A stretch of 64,000 nucleotides of DNA from Halorussus halophilus (lineage in GTDB: Archaea > Halobacteriota > Halobacteria > Halobacteriales > Haladaptataceae), in NCBI RefSeq assembly GCF_008831545.1, contig NZ_CP044523.1:3472001-3536000 (forward strand), in the 5' to 3' direction. Both the position numbers and the translations under genes were made by a program. The first letter of the stretch is position 1. Every line of letters starts with the position of its first letter. Shown piece by piece: positions 51,821 to 60,514 of this stretch. The notes under the pieces were generated by a model, which did not search any database, had not been told where the DNA came from, and saw only the letters and a list, made by a program, of their open reading frames with translations.

Positions 51821-53797
51821 TCAGAACTTCTCCAGCAGTCGCCCGTAGAACTCGGTGTCGCCCTCTTCCGACAGTTTCTCCACGATGAGTTCCGGCGTCG
51901 AGCGCGCGAGGTGGTCCTTCACCGGCGAGCGGTTGACGACCAGTTCGCCATCGACTAGTCCCTCGGCTTCGATGCCGTCCACGGCGACTTCGTAGTCGGC
52001 TACGTCGCGAATCTCGGCGGCGAGGTGCGAGACGAACACGCCGGTCACTTCCCGGCCACGAAGCTCCTCCAATATCCCGGCGATAATCTTGGCGCTCGCG
52101 CCTGGTTCGGTGATGCTCTCCAACTCGTCCACCAGCACCAATCGGTCTGCGCTCCCGTCCGCGAGCGAGGAGAACTCTCTGAGCGTACTCTCGAACGCGC
52201 CCGCGTCGAGGGTTCCCTGCGTTTTGGCGTGGTAGTGCAATTCGCCGAACTGCTCGATGCGCACCTTCTCGGCAGGCACGGGAAGCCCCATGTGCGCCAG
52301 AATCGCGACGAGCGCGACCAAATCGAGCGTCGAGGTCTTGCCACCACTGTTGACCCCCGAGAGCAGTGCAACGTCCGAGACGCCGTAATCGACCGGGTCC
52401 ACGTCTTCGAAGTCCACGTCGAGCAGTGGCGAGCGACCCGCCACAATCTCGAACCCGCTCTCCGGGTCACCGAACTCCGGTAGGACACAGTCGAAGTCCC
52501 GAGCAAAGCGAGAGATAGCCAGCTTCACGTCCAGTTCGAGTGCCGTCCGAACTAACTCCTCGGCGTCCTCGCGCCGGTCCGCGAGATTTGCGGCCAACTC
52601 GCGCTTGCGACTCGCCGCGCGGCGGTCCTTGGCGGCGTTCAAATCGTCGCGAAGCCGCGAGATGGCTTCCTCGTCGTGTTCGACCGGGAACGTTGGTTCT
52701 TCGGGGAACGCGCGCCGCGCGACTTCTGCCTCTCCGGAGTCGAGGTTCAGTGACTCGACGAGGTGGTCGCGGGCCGCTGCGATTGCCGCGGCGTACTGGT
52801 CGCTCAACTCTCTGGAGAGCAGTGAATCGACGCCCGCGCCCTGTTCGACCAGCGACAGCAGGTCCGACCCTTCGATGGTCACGTCCTGTTCTTCGATGGC
52901 GTCACGTAGCTTGTCGTTGGCGACGCTTTCGGCCGTCGAGACTGCGGCGTCTAAGTCGTCCACGGCGCGAGTGAGTCTGTCCAGTTCCTCGTCGCCGACG
53001 ACGGTGCCGTCCGAATCGACCCGCTCCACGGCCGTTTCGAGCGCGTCTAAGTCGAGCGGTGGGTCGATTCCGGCCGCACGATGCACTGCGGCCGCGGCGC
53101 GCAGACTCTCGCGGTTCGCCGCGTAGAACCCCAGCACGCGCTCGGGGACAATTTCGGCGGGTCGCTCCAACGCGTCGGGTTCGACGCGCACGTCTCCGTC
53201 CACGGTGACGCCCGCGAACTCCTCGTCCAGCGCGACGACCGTCGAATAGCCACGTGCGAGGTCCGCCAAGTCGCGGGCGTCTTCGACGACTTCGACGCTC
53301 AACTCCGGTATCGTCTGTTGGGCCTCTGTGTAACGCTCTGCGTCCGTCGTCGCCAGACAGCGGTCTCGAACTGTGAGGTCGCCAGGCTCCGAGAGCGGTT
53401 CGACGTCGGTCAGCGCGTCGAGTACTGCCTCGTCTGGGTCGCGCTCCATCGCGCGCTCGGCGAACGCCTGCACTTCTTCGACGCGCGAGGGGACGCCGCT
53501 CGGGTACAGTGTTTCGAGTCGCTTCTCGCCGTAGGTCGTCACGGCCCGCGATTCCAGCAAGGCGAGCACGTCCCGGTAGAGTTCTTTCGCGCGGTCGGTC
53601 GCGAGGAAGTCGCCGGGGTCGTCGTGACGCTCCCGAATAGCGCCGCGAGCGATGGCCGCCGCTCGACTCTCCGTGATTCCGGGGGCGCTGGCGAGTTCGG
53701 CCACGTCGCCGGTTTCGAGCGCGCTCTCGGGGTCGTCCAGTTTCGCGAGCGCCGCCGCCGTCTTCGACCCGACGCCCGGTATCGACTCCAACTCCAT
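51821..53797 (-). CDS. MutS-like ATPase with N-terminal helix-hairpin-helix domain
   Basis: A 658-residue protein. The first 55 residues hold two helix-hairpin-helix units (MELESIPGVGSKTAAALAKL and VAELASAPGITESRAAAIAR). A long helical clamp/lever region follows. The C-terminal MutS ATPase domain has Walker A LLSGVNSGGKTSTLDLVAL, Walker B RLVLVDELESITEPG and a final VFVSHLAAEIRDV. The mismatch-recognition and connector domains of MutS1 are missing, as in MutS2/MutS5-type archaeal proteins. HhH at the N-terminus suggests binding to branched or damaged DNA. No nuclease (Smr) domain is present. Confidence 0.87.
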   Translation of the reverse strand: MELESIPGVGSKTAAALAKLDDPESALETGDVAELASAPGITESRAAAIARGAIRERHDDPGDFLATDRAKELYRDVLALLESRAVTTYGEKRLETLYPSGVPSRVEEVQAFAERAMERDPDEAVLDALTDVEPLSEPGDLTVRDRCLATTDAERYTEAQQTIPELSVEVVEDARDLADLARGYSTVVALDEEFAGVTVDGDVRVEPDALERPAEIVPERVLGFYAANRESLRAAAAVHRAAGIDPPLDLDALETAVERVDSDGTVVGDEELDRLTRAVDDLDAAVSTAESVANDKLRDAIEEQDVTIEGSDLLSLVEQGAGVDSLLSRELSDQYAAAIAAARDHLVESLNLDSGEAEVARRAFPEEPTFPVEHDEEAISRLRDDLNAAKDRRAASRKRELAANLADRREDAEELVRTALELDVKLAISRFARDFDCVLPEFGDPESGFEIVAGRSPLLDVDFEDVDPVDYGVSDVALLSGVNSGGKTSTLDLVALVAILAHMGLPVPAEKVRIEQFGELHYHAKTQGTLDAGAFESTLREFSSLADGSADRLVLVDELESITEPGASAKIIAGILEELRGREVTGVFVSHLAAEIRDVADYEVAVDGIEAEGLVDGELVVNRSPVKDHLARSTPELIVEKLSEEGDTEFYGRLLEKF

Positions 53798-53854
53798 TCG
53801 CCGCTACGTACTGACCCCTCCGTTAAAAAACGTTCGCGGACGGGGACGTGCGAC

Positions 53855-54484
53855 TTAGCTACAGCAGGCTCCACAGCAACCTTCGTCCGACCAGGCCGTA
53901 CAATCGGTTCCGTCGCCGTAGTTCGTACAGCACGTCCGCTCTTGGTAGACGCAGGAGTTGAGGTCACAGGGGTCGCACGTACAGCGCGATTCGGTGACGC
54001 AGGCCTCCGTCGTCACCTCGCCACCCTCGTCGCGGACGGTGATGGGGTCGGCGTCGGCCAGCGGTTTCGCGGAGGCGTAGCTCTCGCCGAGTTGCGGATG
54101 CACGACGACGGTGACTTCGTGAGTCTCGGTTTCGACGCTCGCTTTCACCTCTGCCGTCGCCCGCTCGTCTTTGTAGAGACTCATCACGCTCGCGTCCTTC
54201 GCGTCGGTACCGACCGCCGAGAAGTCGAACGCGTCGGCCCCGCGGGCGTCGAGATAGCCTCGGTCTGCGAGTTCCGCGAGGACCGTGTCCGCGTGTTCGG
54301 CGACGGCCCACTGGGCACGAACCGAGTCGCTGTACGCCGCCTCGACGTGATTCATTTCGCTCGTCGGCACCGTCGCGCTCACTGACCCTGTCGCGGCGAG
54401 ACCGGCTGCTGCACTCGCCCCGACTGTCTTCAGCATCGACCGGCGGTCGAACGTCTTTTCGTGGGTCTTGTTATCCTTCGACAT
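53855..54484 (-). CDS. Tat-exported cysteine-rich peptide precursor (halocin-like)
   Basis: A 209-residue protein. The N-terminus has a twin-arginine motif DRRSMLKTVG (Arg 14 and 15) and an Ala-rich h-region, a classical Tat signal. Residues 40-157 form a pro-domain without cysteine. The last 52 residues contain 12 cysteines (162, 168, 170, 173, 178, 185, 186, 195, 203, 204, 207, 208) with three CC pairs, ending CCGACCS. This layout resembles halocin C8-type precursors, in which the C-terminal Cys-rich part is released as an antimicrobial peptide. No close family is proven. The 61 bases upstream are markedly AT-rich. Confidence 0.7.
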   Translation of the reverse strand: MSKDNKTHEKTFDRRSMLKTVGASAAAGLAATGSVSATVPTSEMNHVEAAYSDSVRAQWAVAEHADTVLAELADRGYLDARGADAFDFSAVGTDAKDASVMSLYKDERATAEVKASVETETHEVTVVVHPQLGESYASAKPLADADPITVRDEGGEVTTEACVTESRCTCDPCDLNSCVYQERTCCTNYGDGTDCTAWSDEGCCGACCS

Positions 54485-54545
54485 ACATAGATACGGACGA
54501 ACTAAGAATTAATTAAATTTACTACTAGATAACTAGGTTAGAAAT
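54485..54545. other. AT-rich leader upstream of the cysteine-rich precursor
   Basis: Sixty bases including AATTAATTAAATTT are much richer in A and T than the surroundings. It contains TATA-like words and probably the promoter, but also looks like DNA of different origin. Confidence 0.5.
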
Positions 54546-54579
54546 TGGACTGCACTTCACCCCCGACGAATCAGACGCC

Positions 54580-54921
54580 TCACGCTATCTCGTGGTCGAA
54601 CTCCGAGTGGGCGAGGTCTTCACAGATGTCTTCGACCTGCTCCTTGGTTTCGTCGTCGATGCCATCGACGGCTTCGACGCTGTGTGCCCCACCGTGAGCA
54701 GTTTCGAGCGCGTTCAGGTTGAGGTTTCCCTCGGGGTCTACGACTGGCAGTTTCAAGTCACCGTACTTGTCGGGGTCCTCGAATCCGGAGGCAGACAGCA
54801 GGAAGTGGGCTGCTATTTTGCTCAGGTCGTCGGTGTCGAAGTCCTGTTCGTCGGGCGCGCTCCAATCGTCGGTGGTCGTTCCGGAGTACTCGGGTCGATG
54901 GACGTCGTAACTCGTTGCCAT
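54580..54921 (-). CDS. Hypothetical protein with prohead-protease-like C-terminus (113 aa)
   Basis: Starts MATSYDVHRPEYSGTTTDDW. The first half is acidic and disordered. The second half (KLPVVDPEGNLNLNALETAH, then GGAHSVEAVDGIDDETKEQV) resembles the short YPIxDxxHARNALARVxQH-type tail seen in phage prohead proteases and their host relatives. Here it is divergent, so the comparison is tentative. Longer in-frame starts would overlap the divergent DoxX gene. Function is unknown. Confidence 0.55.
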   Translation of the reverse strand: MATSYDVHRPEYSGTTTDDWSAPDEQDFDTDDLSKIAAHFLLSASGFEDPDKYGDLKLPVVDPEGNLNLNALETAHGGAHSVEAVDGIDDETKEQVEDICEDLAHSEFDHEIA

Positions 54922-55041
54922 CCTTTCACCCGGTGACTCTCTGACGACGTCGTCGGAGAAAGAGTTTGTCGCCGAAGTCTGGCGCGAAACCCCGAATACC
55001 GCCACAAGGGTTTTCGCCGAAATCGACGTACTGTGACGGTC

Positions 55042-55494
55042 ATGCCAGAAACTCGGTCCACGTCTACCGACTGGGGAATCGCGCTCGTCCGACTCGCGCT
55101 CGGCGTCATCTTCGTGGTCCACGGTGTCGGCAAACTGTTCGGTCTCGGGCCGACTGCGACCGGTCTCGACGGCTTCGCCGGGTTTCTCGGCGGGTTGGGC
55201 GTCCCACTCCCCGAACTCGCCGCAGTCGGCGTCGCACTGGTCGAGACGGTCGGTGGTCTGTTCGTCCTCGCAGGGTTGCTGACCAGATACGCCGCCGCGC
55301 TGATTGCGGTCGATATGCTGGTGGCGACAATTCTCGTTCACTTCCCGCAGGGTTTCGCCGTCTCGAACGGCGGCTACGAGTTCACGCTGACACTGTTTCT
55401 TGTCGCGCTCGCGTTGGTCTTTCTGGGTTCCGGCGCGCTTTCGGTGGACAGGGCTGTCCTCGGCCGTGGACGGACCGTTCCGACAGTCGGATGA
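55042..55494 (+). CDS. DoxX family membrane protein
   Basis: A 150-residue protein starting MPETRSTSTDWGIALVRLAL, with four transmembrane helices. Typical DoxX features are ALGVIFVVHGVGKLFGLG in helix 1 and ALVETVGGLFVLAGLLTRYAA in helix 2-3. HFPQGFAVSNGGYEFTLTL is the conserved loop before helix 4. DoxX relates to the small subunit of thiosulfate:quinone oxidoreductase; most haloarchaeal members have no assigned substrate. A GTG three codons upstream is an alternative start. Confidence 0.88.
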   Translation: MPETRSTSTDWGIALVRLALGVIFVVHGVGKLFGLGPTATGLDGFAGFLGGLGVPLPELAAVGVALVETVGGLFVLAGLLTRYAAALIAVDMLVATILVHFPQGFAVSNGGYEFTLTLFLVALALVFLGSGALSVDRAVLGRGRTVPTVG

Positions 55495-55567
55495 GGAACT
55501 CGTTCGCTCCGCTCGTGAGCGTGCCGTGGTCCAACGCGCTTTTGTCCTCCCGACCCAATCCCCGAGT

Positions 55568-56446
55568 ATGGTTTCTGTCGAGGAGCGAGCGCAGTCAGTT
55601 CGAGACGACCTCGCCGACCGTGACGGCGTCCTCGTCGCCTTCTCCGGTGGCGTCGATTCCAGTGTCGTCGCCACGCTGGCCCACGAGGCACTCGGCGACG
55701 ACGCCGTCGCCTGCACCGCGAAGAGCGAGACGCTTCCGGAAGCGGAACTGGACGACGCCAAGCGAGTGGCCGAAGAAATCGGCATCCGCCACGAAATCGT
55801 GGAGTTCTCCGAACTCGACGACCCGAACTTCGTCGAGAACGACGGCGACCGGTGTTACCACTGTCGGACCATGCGACTCGGCAAGATGTTCGACGCCGCC
55901 GAACGACTCGACATTCCGGTCGTCTGCGACGGCACGAACGCCAGCGACGCCGACAGCGGGCATCGACCCGGACTGCAAGCCGTCGAGGAACTAGACGCCT
56001 ATTCGCCACTGCTCGCCCACGACATCGACAAGGACGACGTTCGGGAGATTGCCGATGCACGTGACCTCTCGGTCGCGGACAAACCGTCGATGGCCTGTCT
56101 CTCTTCGCGGATTCCGACCGGTCTGGAAGTCACCGAGTCGAAACTCTCGCGGGTCGAGCAAGCCGAAACCCTGCTCCGCCAGTGGGGCTTCTCGCAGTTC
56201 CGCGTCCGAGACCACGACGGGTTGGCCCGAATCGAAGTCGCTCGCGAAGAACTTGACGCGGCACTCAATCCCGACTTCGTGGAAGCGGCGCGCGACCACC
56301 TGACGGACCTCGGGTTCGACCACGTGACCCTCGACCTGCACGGCTACCAGACTGGGAGCGTGAGTCCAGAGAGCGAGTCCGACCCGGCCGGAGACGAACC
56401 ACTCGTCGAAAACGTCTTCGACTCCGACTACCCGACCGCAGAGTAA
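55568..56446 (+). CDS. larE: ATP-dependent sacrificial sulfur transferase LarE
   Basis: A 292-residue PP-loop enzyme that donates cysteine sulfur to the pyridinium dicarboxylate precursor of the nickel-pincer nucleotide. Start MVSVEERAQSVRDDLADRDG. The ATP-pyrophosphatase loop is AFSGGVDSSVVATLA, and VENDGDRCYHCRTMRLGKMF and CDGTNASDADSGHRPG are LarE signatures. KPSMACLSSRIPTGLEVTES carries the region of the sacrificial or cluster cysteine in various LarE types. larB lies 10 kb upstream on the other strand; larC and larA are not nearby. Confidence 0.92.
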   Translation: MVSVEERAQSVRDDLADRDGVLVAFSGGVDSSVVATLAHEALGDDAVACTAKSETLPEAELDDAKRVAEEIGIRHEIVEFSELDDPNFVENDGDRCYHCRTMRLGKMFDAAERLDIPVVCDGTNASDADSGHRPGLQAVEELDAYSPLLAHDIDKDDVREIADARDLSVADKPSMACLSSRIPTGLEVTESKLSRVEQAETLLRQWGFSQFRVRDHDGLARIEVAREELDAALNPDFVEAARDHLTDLGFDHVTLDLHGYQTGSVSPESESDPAGDEPLVENVFDSDYPTAE

Positions 56447-56564
56447 CGCTCGCAGCACCGACTGCGACGTTTCGCTTCTCGCGCACCTAACTGTGGCGTA
56501 ACGCTCGTTGCCGTCGCTGACGAACTAGTTCTCAGGAAATGGCATGGGCGTTCGCACCCAGGGT

Positions 56565-56637
56565 GGCAGTTTGCTGGCACGCGAACTGCGATTTGTAGCT
56601 TGCTGGCACGCGAGCTATGTAGCAGGCACGAACGCTA
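56565..56637. repeat. Three tandem hairpins with a common GGCACG loop
   Basis: Hairpin 1 (56565-56588) is GCAGTT / AACTGC and hairpin 2 (56595-56616) is TAGCT / AGCTA; both enclose the same 12-base loop TGCTGGCACGCG. Hairpin 3 (56618-56637) is GTAGC / GCTAC around AGGCACGAAC. Stems differ while the loop core GGCACG stays fixed. It lies in the 284-base gap between convergent larE and tatC, which otherwise holds nothing recognisable. Confidence 0.6.
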
Positions 56638-56730
56638 CTATCTGCTTATCATCGAACGCCCTTAGTTATACGCCGATTATCGCCTTGGAAACCTCGCGTT
56701 GAAACGGACGGAACGGACGAAAAAGTCGGG

Positions 56731-57552
56731 TCAGTTACCCGTCCACTTCAGTAGGAACAGGGTACTCTCGAACAGGGCGACCATCGTAATCGTGACGATG
56801 ATGGGTGCCATCCCGGTCGGGTCGGGCGTGAAGAGGAACGAGATGCCCAAGAACGCGCCCCAGAACAGGAGTCGTCTGTCCGCGAGCCACTGACGGGTGG
56901 TCAGTCCCATCATGATGGCGAGCATGATGAACAGCGGAATCTGGAAGACGACGGCGAGGTAGCCCATCAGCATCAAGATGAGGTTGAACGTCTTCGTCAG
57001 GCCGAACGCGAGGATGGCCACGTCTTTCGTGTAGTAGACGAAGTACGTGAAAATCGCCGGAAGGACGAGGAAGTACGCGAAGCTCACGCCGATGAACGCG
57101 AGGACGAGACTCGTCGGGACCGCCGCGAGGTAGTATTTACGCTCGTTGGGGTACAGTCCCGGACGCATGAACAGATACGTCTGATAGACGAAGAACGGAA
57201 GCGCGACGATGACGCCCGCGAGGCTCGCAACCTTTAGCTTCGTCAGCACGAGCGCGAGCGGGTGGTAGATTTTCGGTCGAGCCTCCTGCCCGAGTTGTTC
57301 GAGCGGGATGACTTGGTACCACAGGAAGTTGATAATCTCCTCGGAGAACGGCAGGGCAATCGCGGTGATGCCTCCCGCTACGACGACGACCACTGCCAGC
57401 CGCTTGATCATCTCCTCGATGTGGTCGGCCAACGGCATCTCCTCGTCCTGAATCGGGTCCTCCGGCGTCGCTGGCTCGGGGTCCCGCAACGACTCCGGCG
57501 TCTCGTTGGCAGGCGAGATGTTGCTGGCCGTCGCCTCCGATTCGTCAGCCAT
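56731..57552 (-). CDS. tatC: Twin-arginine translocase subunit TatC
   Basis: A 273-residue TatC with a halophilic acidic N-terminal extension of about 40 residues. Six helices follow. The TatC signature segments are MPLADHIEEMIKRLAVVVV (cytoplasmic N-domain, here HIEEMIKR for the usual HLEELR), YQTYLFMRPGLYPNERKY (the first cytosolic loop), and KTFNLILMLMGYLAVVFQIP. TatC binds the twin-arginine signal peptide. Haloarchaea use Tat for most secretion and typically carry TatCo and TatCt. The gene diverges from tatCt by 93 bases. Confidence 0.93.
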   Translation of the reverse strand: MADESEATASNISPANETPESLRDPEPATPEDPIQDEEMPLADHIEEMIKRLAVVVVVAGGITAIALPFSEEIINFLWYQVIPLEQLGQEARPKIYHPLALVLTKLKVASLAGVIVALPFFVYQTYLFMRPGLYPNERKYYLAAVPTSLVLAFIGVSFAYFLVLPAIFTYFVYYTKDVAILAFGLTKTFNLILMLMGYLAVVFQIPLFIMLAIMMGLTTRQWLADRRLLFWGAFLGISFLFTPDPTGMAPIIVTITMVALFESTLFLLKWTGN

Positions 57553-57645
57553 TCACCCGAACTAGGTATCGTGGCTGTTATAGGCTTTGTTCTCTTGGCA
57601 GGACGATAAGATTGATAACTGCCACAGGGCTACCCCTTCTAAGGA

Positions 57646-59892
57646 ATGTCTGGAGGAAGTAGCATCGTCGACGAGGACACCGCTCGCGCCGTCAATAGCG
57701 GCCGTGAAACTGTCGGCGCGATGCTTTCGACGGCTCAGGACCACTTACGGAAAGTTTTCATCGTCTTCCTACTCGGTTTCTTGGGGTCGTTCTACGCACT
57801 GCGCATCGCTATCTGGCCGTTTCTCAAGGAAGTCACCCGGTCCCAGATGTCCGCAAGAATCGCGGGCGACGTGCAGTTCATCGCGGTGACTCCCTTCGAC
57901 GTCATCCTCTTACAGGCGAAGATCGGGGCTATCTTCGGCATCATCATCGCGCTTCCAGTGCTTCTGTACTACGCACGCGACTCGTTCCGCCAACGCTCGT
58001 GGTACCCAGAACACGGCGTTCCGCTGTGGAAGCTCTTCTTGATAGGACTGCTCGGGTTCGCGCTCTTCTTCGGTGGCATCCTCTACGGCTACGGGGTCTT
58101 CTTCCCCATCATGTTCGACTTCCTCGCCGGAAACGCCATCAACGCGGGGCTCGAACCGAGGTACTCCATCGTCAAGTGGACGGAGTTCATCGCGTTCCTC
58201 TCGCTGTCGTTCGGACTCGCGGCCGAACTCCCGCTCGCTATGAGCGGTCTCGCGTACACGGGCATCGTCCCGTACGAGACGTTCCGCGACAAGTGGCGAT
58301 ACGCCGTCGTCGGTATCTTCGCCTTCGGCGCAATCGCGTCGCCGCCGGACCCGTTCACCCAAATCATGTGGGCTGCGCCGCTCGTCCTCTTGTACGCGTT
58401 TAGCCTCTATCTGACGAAGATAGTCGTCACGCTGAAGCGCGGTAGCGAGCGCCTGAGTTTCTTCGGCGTGATTCGTGACAACGGGATTCGAACCATCGGT
58501 TCCGCCGCGTTCGTCTTCCTCGCAGTTCGGATGTTCTTCGCGGAGTTCGGTCTCACGTACTTCAACACCTCTCTCCCGGCGAAGTGGCAACTCCTGCCCA
58601 TCTCGGAGTGGACTGGAATGCCGCGAACGCAGTCCATCAACCTCGTCGCTGGCGGGTTCGCGTTCGTCGCCTTCGTCGTGGCGTTCCTCTACTACCTGAC
58701 GCAGGCACTGAACGAGATTTCGGTCGAATCTGCCGCCCCCCCGACTGCGGGCGCTCCGGCCGACATCGACATCGAGACCCTCGACGCTGGCGCGGTTCGG
58801 GCCGCACCGCCCGAAGCGTTCACCGACATGACCGAGGAAGAAGCCGTCGGCCACGCTCGCGAAGCGATGGAGGCCGACGACGCCGCGAAGGCCCAAGCAA
58901 TCCTCGACCGGTACGACGAACTCCACCCCGACGAGGACGAAGAGGCGGAGGGCGAAGCGGCAGGAGACGACGGTGAGGGTGGCGACGGCGAAGGCGGTGA
59001 GGGTGGCGAAGAGGCCACCTTCCCGCGGGAACCCGAGCGACCCGACCGCTCGGACAACGTCGTCCAGAGTACGGCCGCGGGCATGGCCGACGCCTTCACC
59101 GAGGACGAGACCACCGAGGACGACATCGGCGGGTGGTTCTACGACATCCGGTTCATCTTCGAGAGTCTCACCTCGAAGATGTTCCGCATCGTCGCGGTGT
59201 TCATGGCCGTCCTCGCCGGGACGTTCTACTTCCTCTACTCCGGCGGTATCGGTGACATCAAGGAGGATTTCCTCCAGCGACTGCCCGCAGCGGTGCGCCC
59301 CGAGACCGGTTCGTCCCAGCAGGTTCTGGACATCGTCACGCTTCACCCCGTCGAGGCGCTCGTCTTCGAGGTCAAGATTTCGACCCTACTCGGTGCGGTG
59401 GCGGTCCTCCCGCTCATCACCTACTACGCGTGGCCCGCGCTGAAGGAGCGCGGACTGGCGAGCGGCAACCGCAACGTGTTCGTCCTGTGGGCTGGGACGC
59501 TCACGGTCGGTCTCGTCGCCGGGAGCGCCATCGGCTACGCGTACGTCGCCCCGGAGATTATCTCTTATCTCGTCGCCGACGCTCGGCGGGCGGAGATGAT
59601 TATCTCCTACCGGGTCAGCAACTTCTTCTGGCTCGTGTTCTTCACGACGGCGGGTATCGGCCTGCTCGCGGACATTCCGCTGTCGATGGTGCTGTTCGAA
59701 CGCGGCGGCATCGTCTCGTTCGACGCCATGAAGGACCGCTGGCGCGAGGTCACCATCGCCGTCTTCGCCGTCGCCGGACTCGCCACGCCCGACAGCCTCT
59801 ACACGATGTTCCTGCTCGCCATCCCGCTCTCGCTGGCGTACCTGCTCGGGTTGGGCATCCTGTGGGTGATTACGCTCGGCGGTAGGTGGTAG
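57646..59892 (+). CDS. tatCt: Double-length TatC fusion, TatCt
   Basis: A 748-residue protein containing two TatC-like domains. The first (about 35-355) has QDHLRKVFIVFLLGFLGSFY and YYARDSFRQRSWYPEHGVPL; the second (about 490-748) has TSKMFRIVAVFMAVLAG and ITYYAWPALKERGLA. An acidic linker of over 100 residues rich in Glu, Asp and Gly joins them. TatCt is reported only in haloarchaea, with 14 predicted helices and an essential role in Haloferax. It shares a divergent promoter region with tatC. Confidence 0.95.
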   Translation: MSGGSSIVDEDTARAVNSGRETVGAMLSTAQDHLRKVFIVFLLGFLGSFYALRIAIWPFLKEVTRSQMSARIAGDVQFIAVTPFDVILLQAKIGAIFGIIIALPVLLYYARDSFRQRSWYPEHGVPLWKLFLIGLLGFALFFGGILYGYGVFFPIMFDFLAGNAINAGLEPRYSIVKWTEFIAFLSLSFGLAAELPLAMSGLAYTGIVPYETFRDKWRYAVVGIFAFGAIASPPDPFTQIMWAAPLVLLYAFSLYLTKIVVTLKRGSERLSFFGVIRDNGIRTIGSAAFVFLAVRMFFAEFGLTYFNTSLPAKWQLLPISEWTGMPRTQSINLVAGGFAFVAFVVAFLYYLTQALNEISVESAAPPTAGAPADIDIETLDAGAVRAAPPEAFTDMTEEEAVGHAREAMEADDAAKAQAILDRYDELHPDEDEEAEGEAAGDDGEGGDGEGGEGGEEATFPREPERPDRSDNVVQSTAAGMADAFTEDETTEDDIGGWFYDIRFIFESLTSKMFRIVAVFMAVLAGTFYFLYSGGIGDIKEDFLQRLPAAVRPETGSSQQVLDIVTLHPVEALVFEVKISTLLGAVAVLPLITYYAWPALKERGLASGNRNVFVLWAGTLTVGLVAGSAIGYAYVAPEIISYLVADARRAEMIISYRVSNFFWLVFFTTAGIGLLADIPLSMVLFERGGIVSFDAMKDRWREVTIAVFAVAGLATPDSLYTMFLLAIPLSLAYLLGLGILWVITLGGRW

Positions 59893-59942
59893 TTGGTTTG
59901 AGTAGGTGTTCTCCGTTTTTTCTGACTACTGAATTAGCGGCC

Positions 59943-60480
59943 ACGGCGCACGCTGGCGTCATCACGACTCAGTCGTGATTGCTCGACGGACGCGGCTTGT
60001 CCGTCGGCGTCTTGGTGAGCGGAGCGAACCAAGGCTCGTCAGAGATTGCTCTGACGGCGCGGACCGCAGAGCGTGTCGCGCCAACTCCGTGCGAGGTCTT
60101 CGTGAACGGAGTGAACGAAGGCTGTCACGAGCGAAGCGAAGTGACGGTGGATGAGTAACGCAGGCCGTAGGCCGAGTAACGCAATCAGTTAGGGCGGTGT
60201 GTGGTTCTGCTGGTGCTGTGCGGAAGTCGCACCAGCACACAGAAGACGCGAGAAATCTGGCCGCTCAACGGCCAGATTTCTCCGCGTCCATTTTTTCATC
60301 GACGTTTTGCAGTGCCGAGGGACTACGTCCCTCGAACCATGCGAATAGCGCGGAACGACGTTCCGCGGACCGTGCGAGCGGCGAAGCCGCGAGCAGACGG
60401 CCTGCGGCCGTGAGCAGAGAGTGGTCGCAAAGCGCGGCGAAGCCGCGCACAGCCACCCGACGAGAAAAAAGGTGGTGTCG
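59943..60480 (+). repeat. Modular intergenic element, copy C (most complete)
   Basis: Fills nearly all of the 622-base gap between tatCt and the RHH gene and shows every module. Left end ACGGCGCACGCTGGCG; hairpin ATCACGACTCAGTCGTGAT; further hairpins; CTCCGTGCGAGGTCTTCG and GTGAACGAAGGCT; hairpin CGTCACTTCG-type; CGGTGGATGAGTAACGCA; CAATCAGTTAGGGCGGTG. Centre GTGTGGTTCTGCTGGTG and CTGTGCGG. Right block AAGTCGCACCAGCACAC, GAAGACG, hairpin at 60251-60280 (GAAATCTGGCCG with its complement), CGTCC with T6, ATCGACGTTTTGC. Several hairpins with GAAGCCGCG cores follow, then GAGAAAAAAGGTGGTGTCG. No coding potential. It ends four bases before the TATA box of the next gene. Confidence 0.7.
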
Positions 60481-60483
60481 AAC

Positions 60484-60492
60484 GATTTAAAC
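60484..60492 (+). promoter_or_regulatory. TATA box of the RHH gene
   Basis: GATTTAAAC lies 23-31 bases before the ATG at 60515, a leaderless promoter immediately next to the right end of element copy C. Confidence 0.6.
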
Positions 60493-60514
60493 GAACCGCA
60501 GATAATACTCCAGT

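Noticed and set aside
54580-54921. Remnant provirus next to the prohead-protease-like protein
   Set aside because: Only one weakly similar tail is seen; no integrase, capsid, terminase or attachment site occurs nearby.
58470-58500. tRNA-like GGGATTCGAAC word
   Set aside because: It lies inside tatCt and no acceptor, D or anticodon stems can be formed around it.
57910-59346. 478-codon minus-strand frame opposite tatCt
   Set aside because: Shadow of tatCt; Arg/Glu-rich low-complexity product with no domain.
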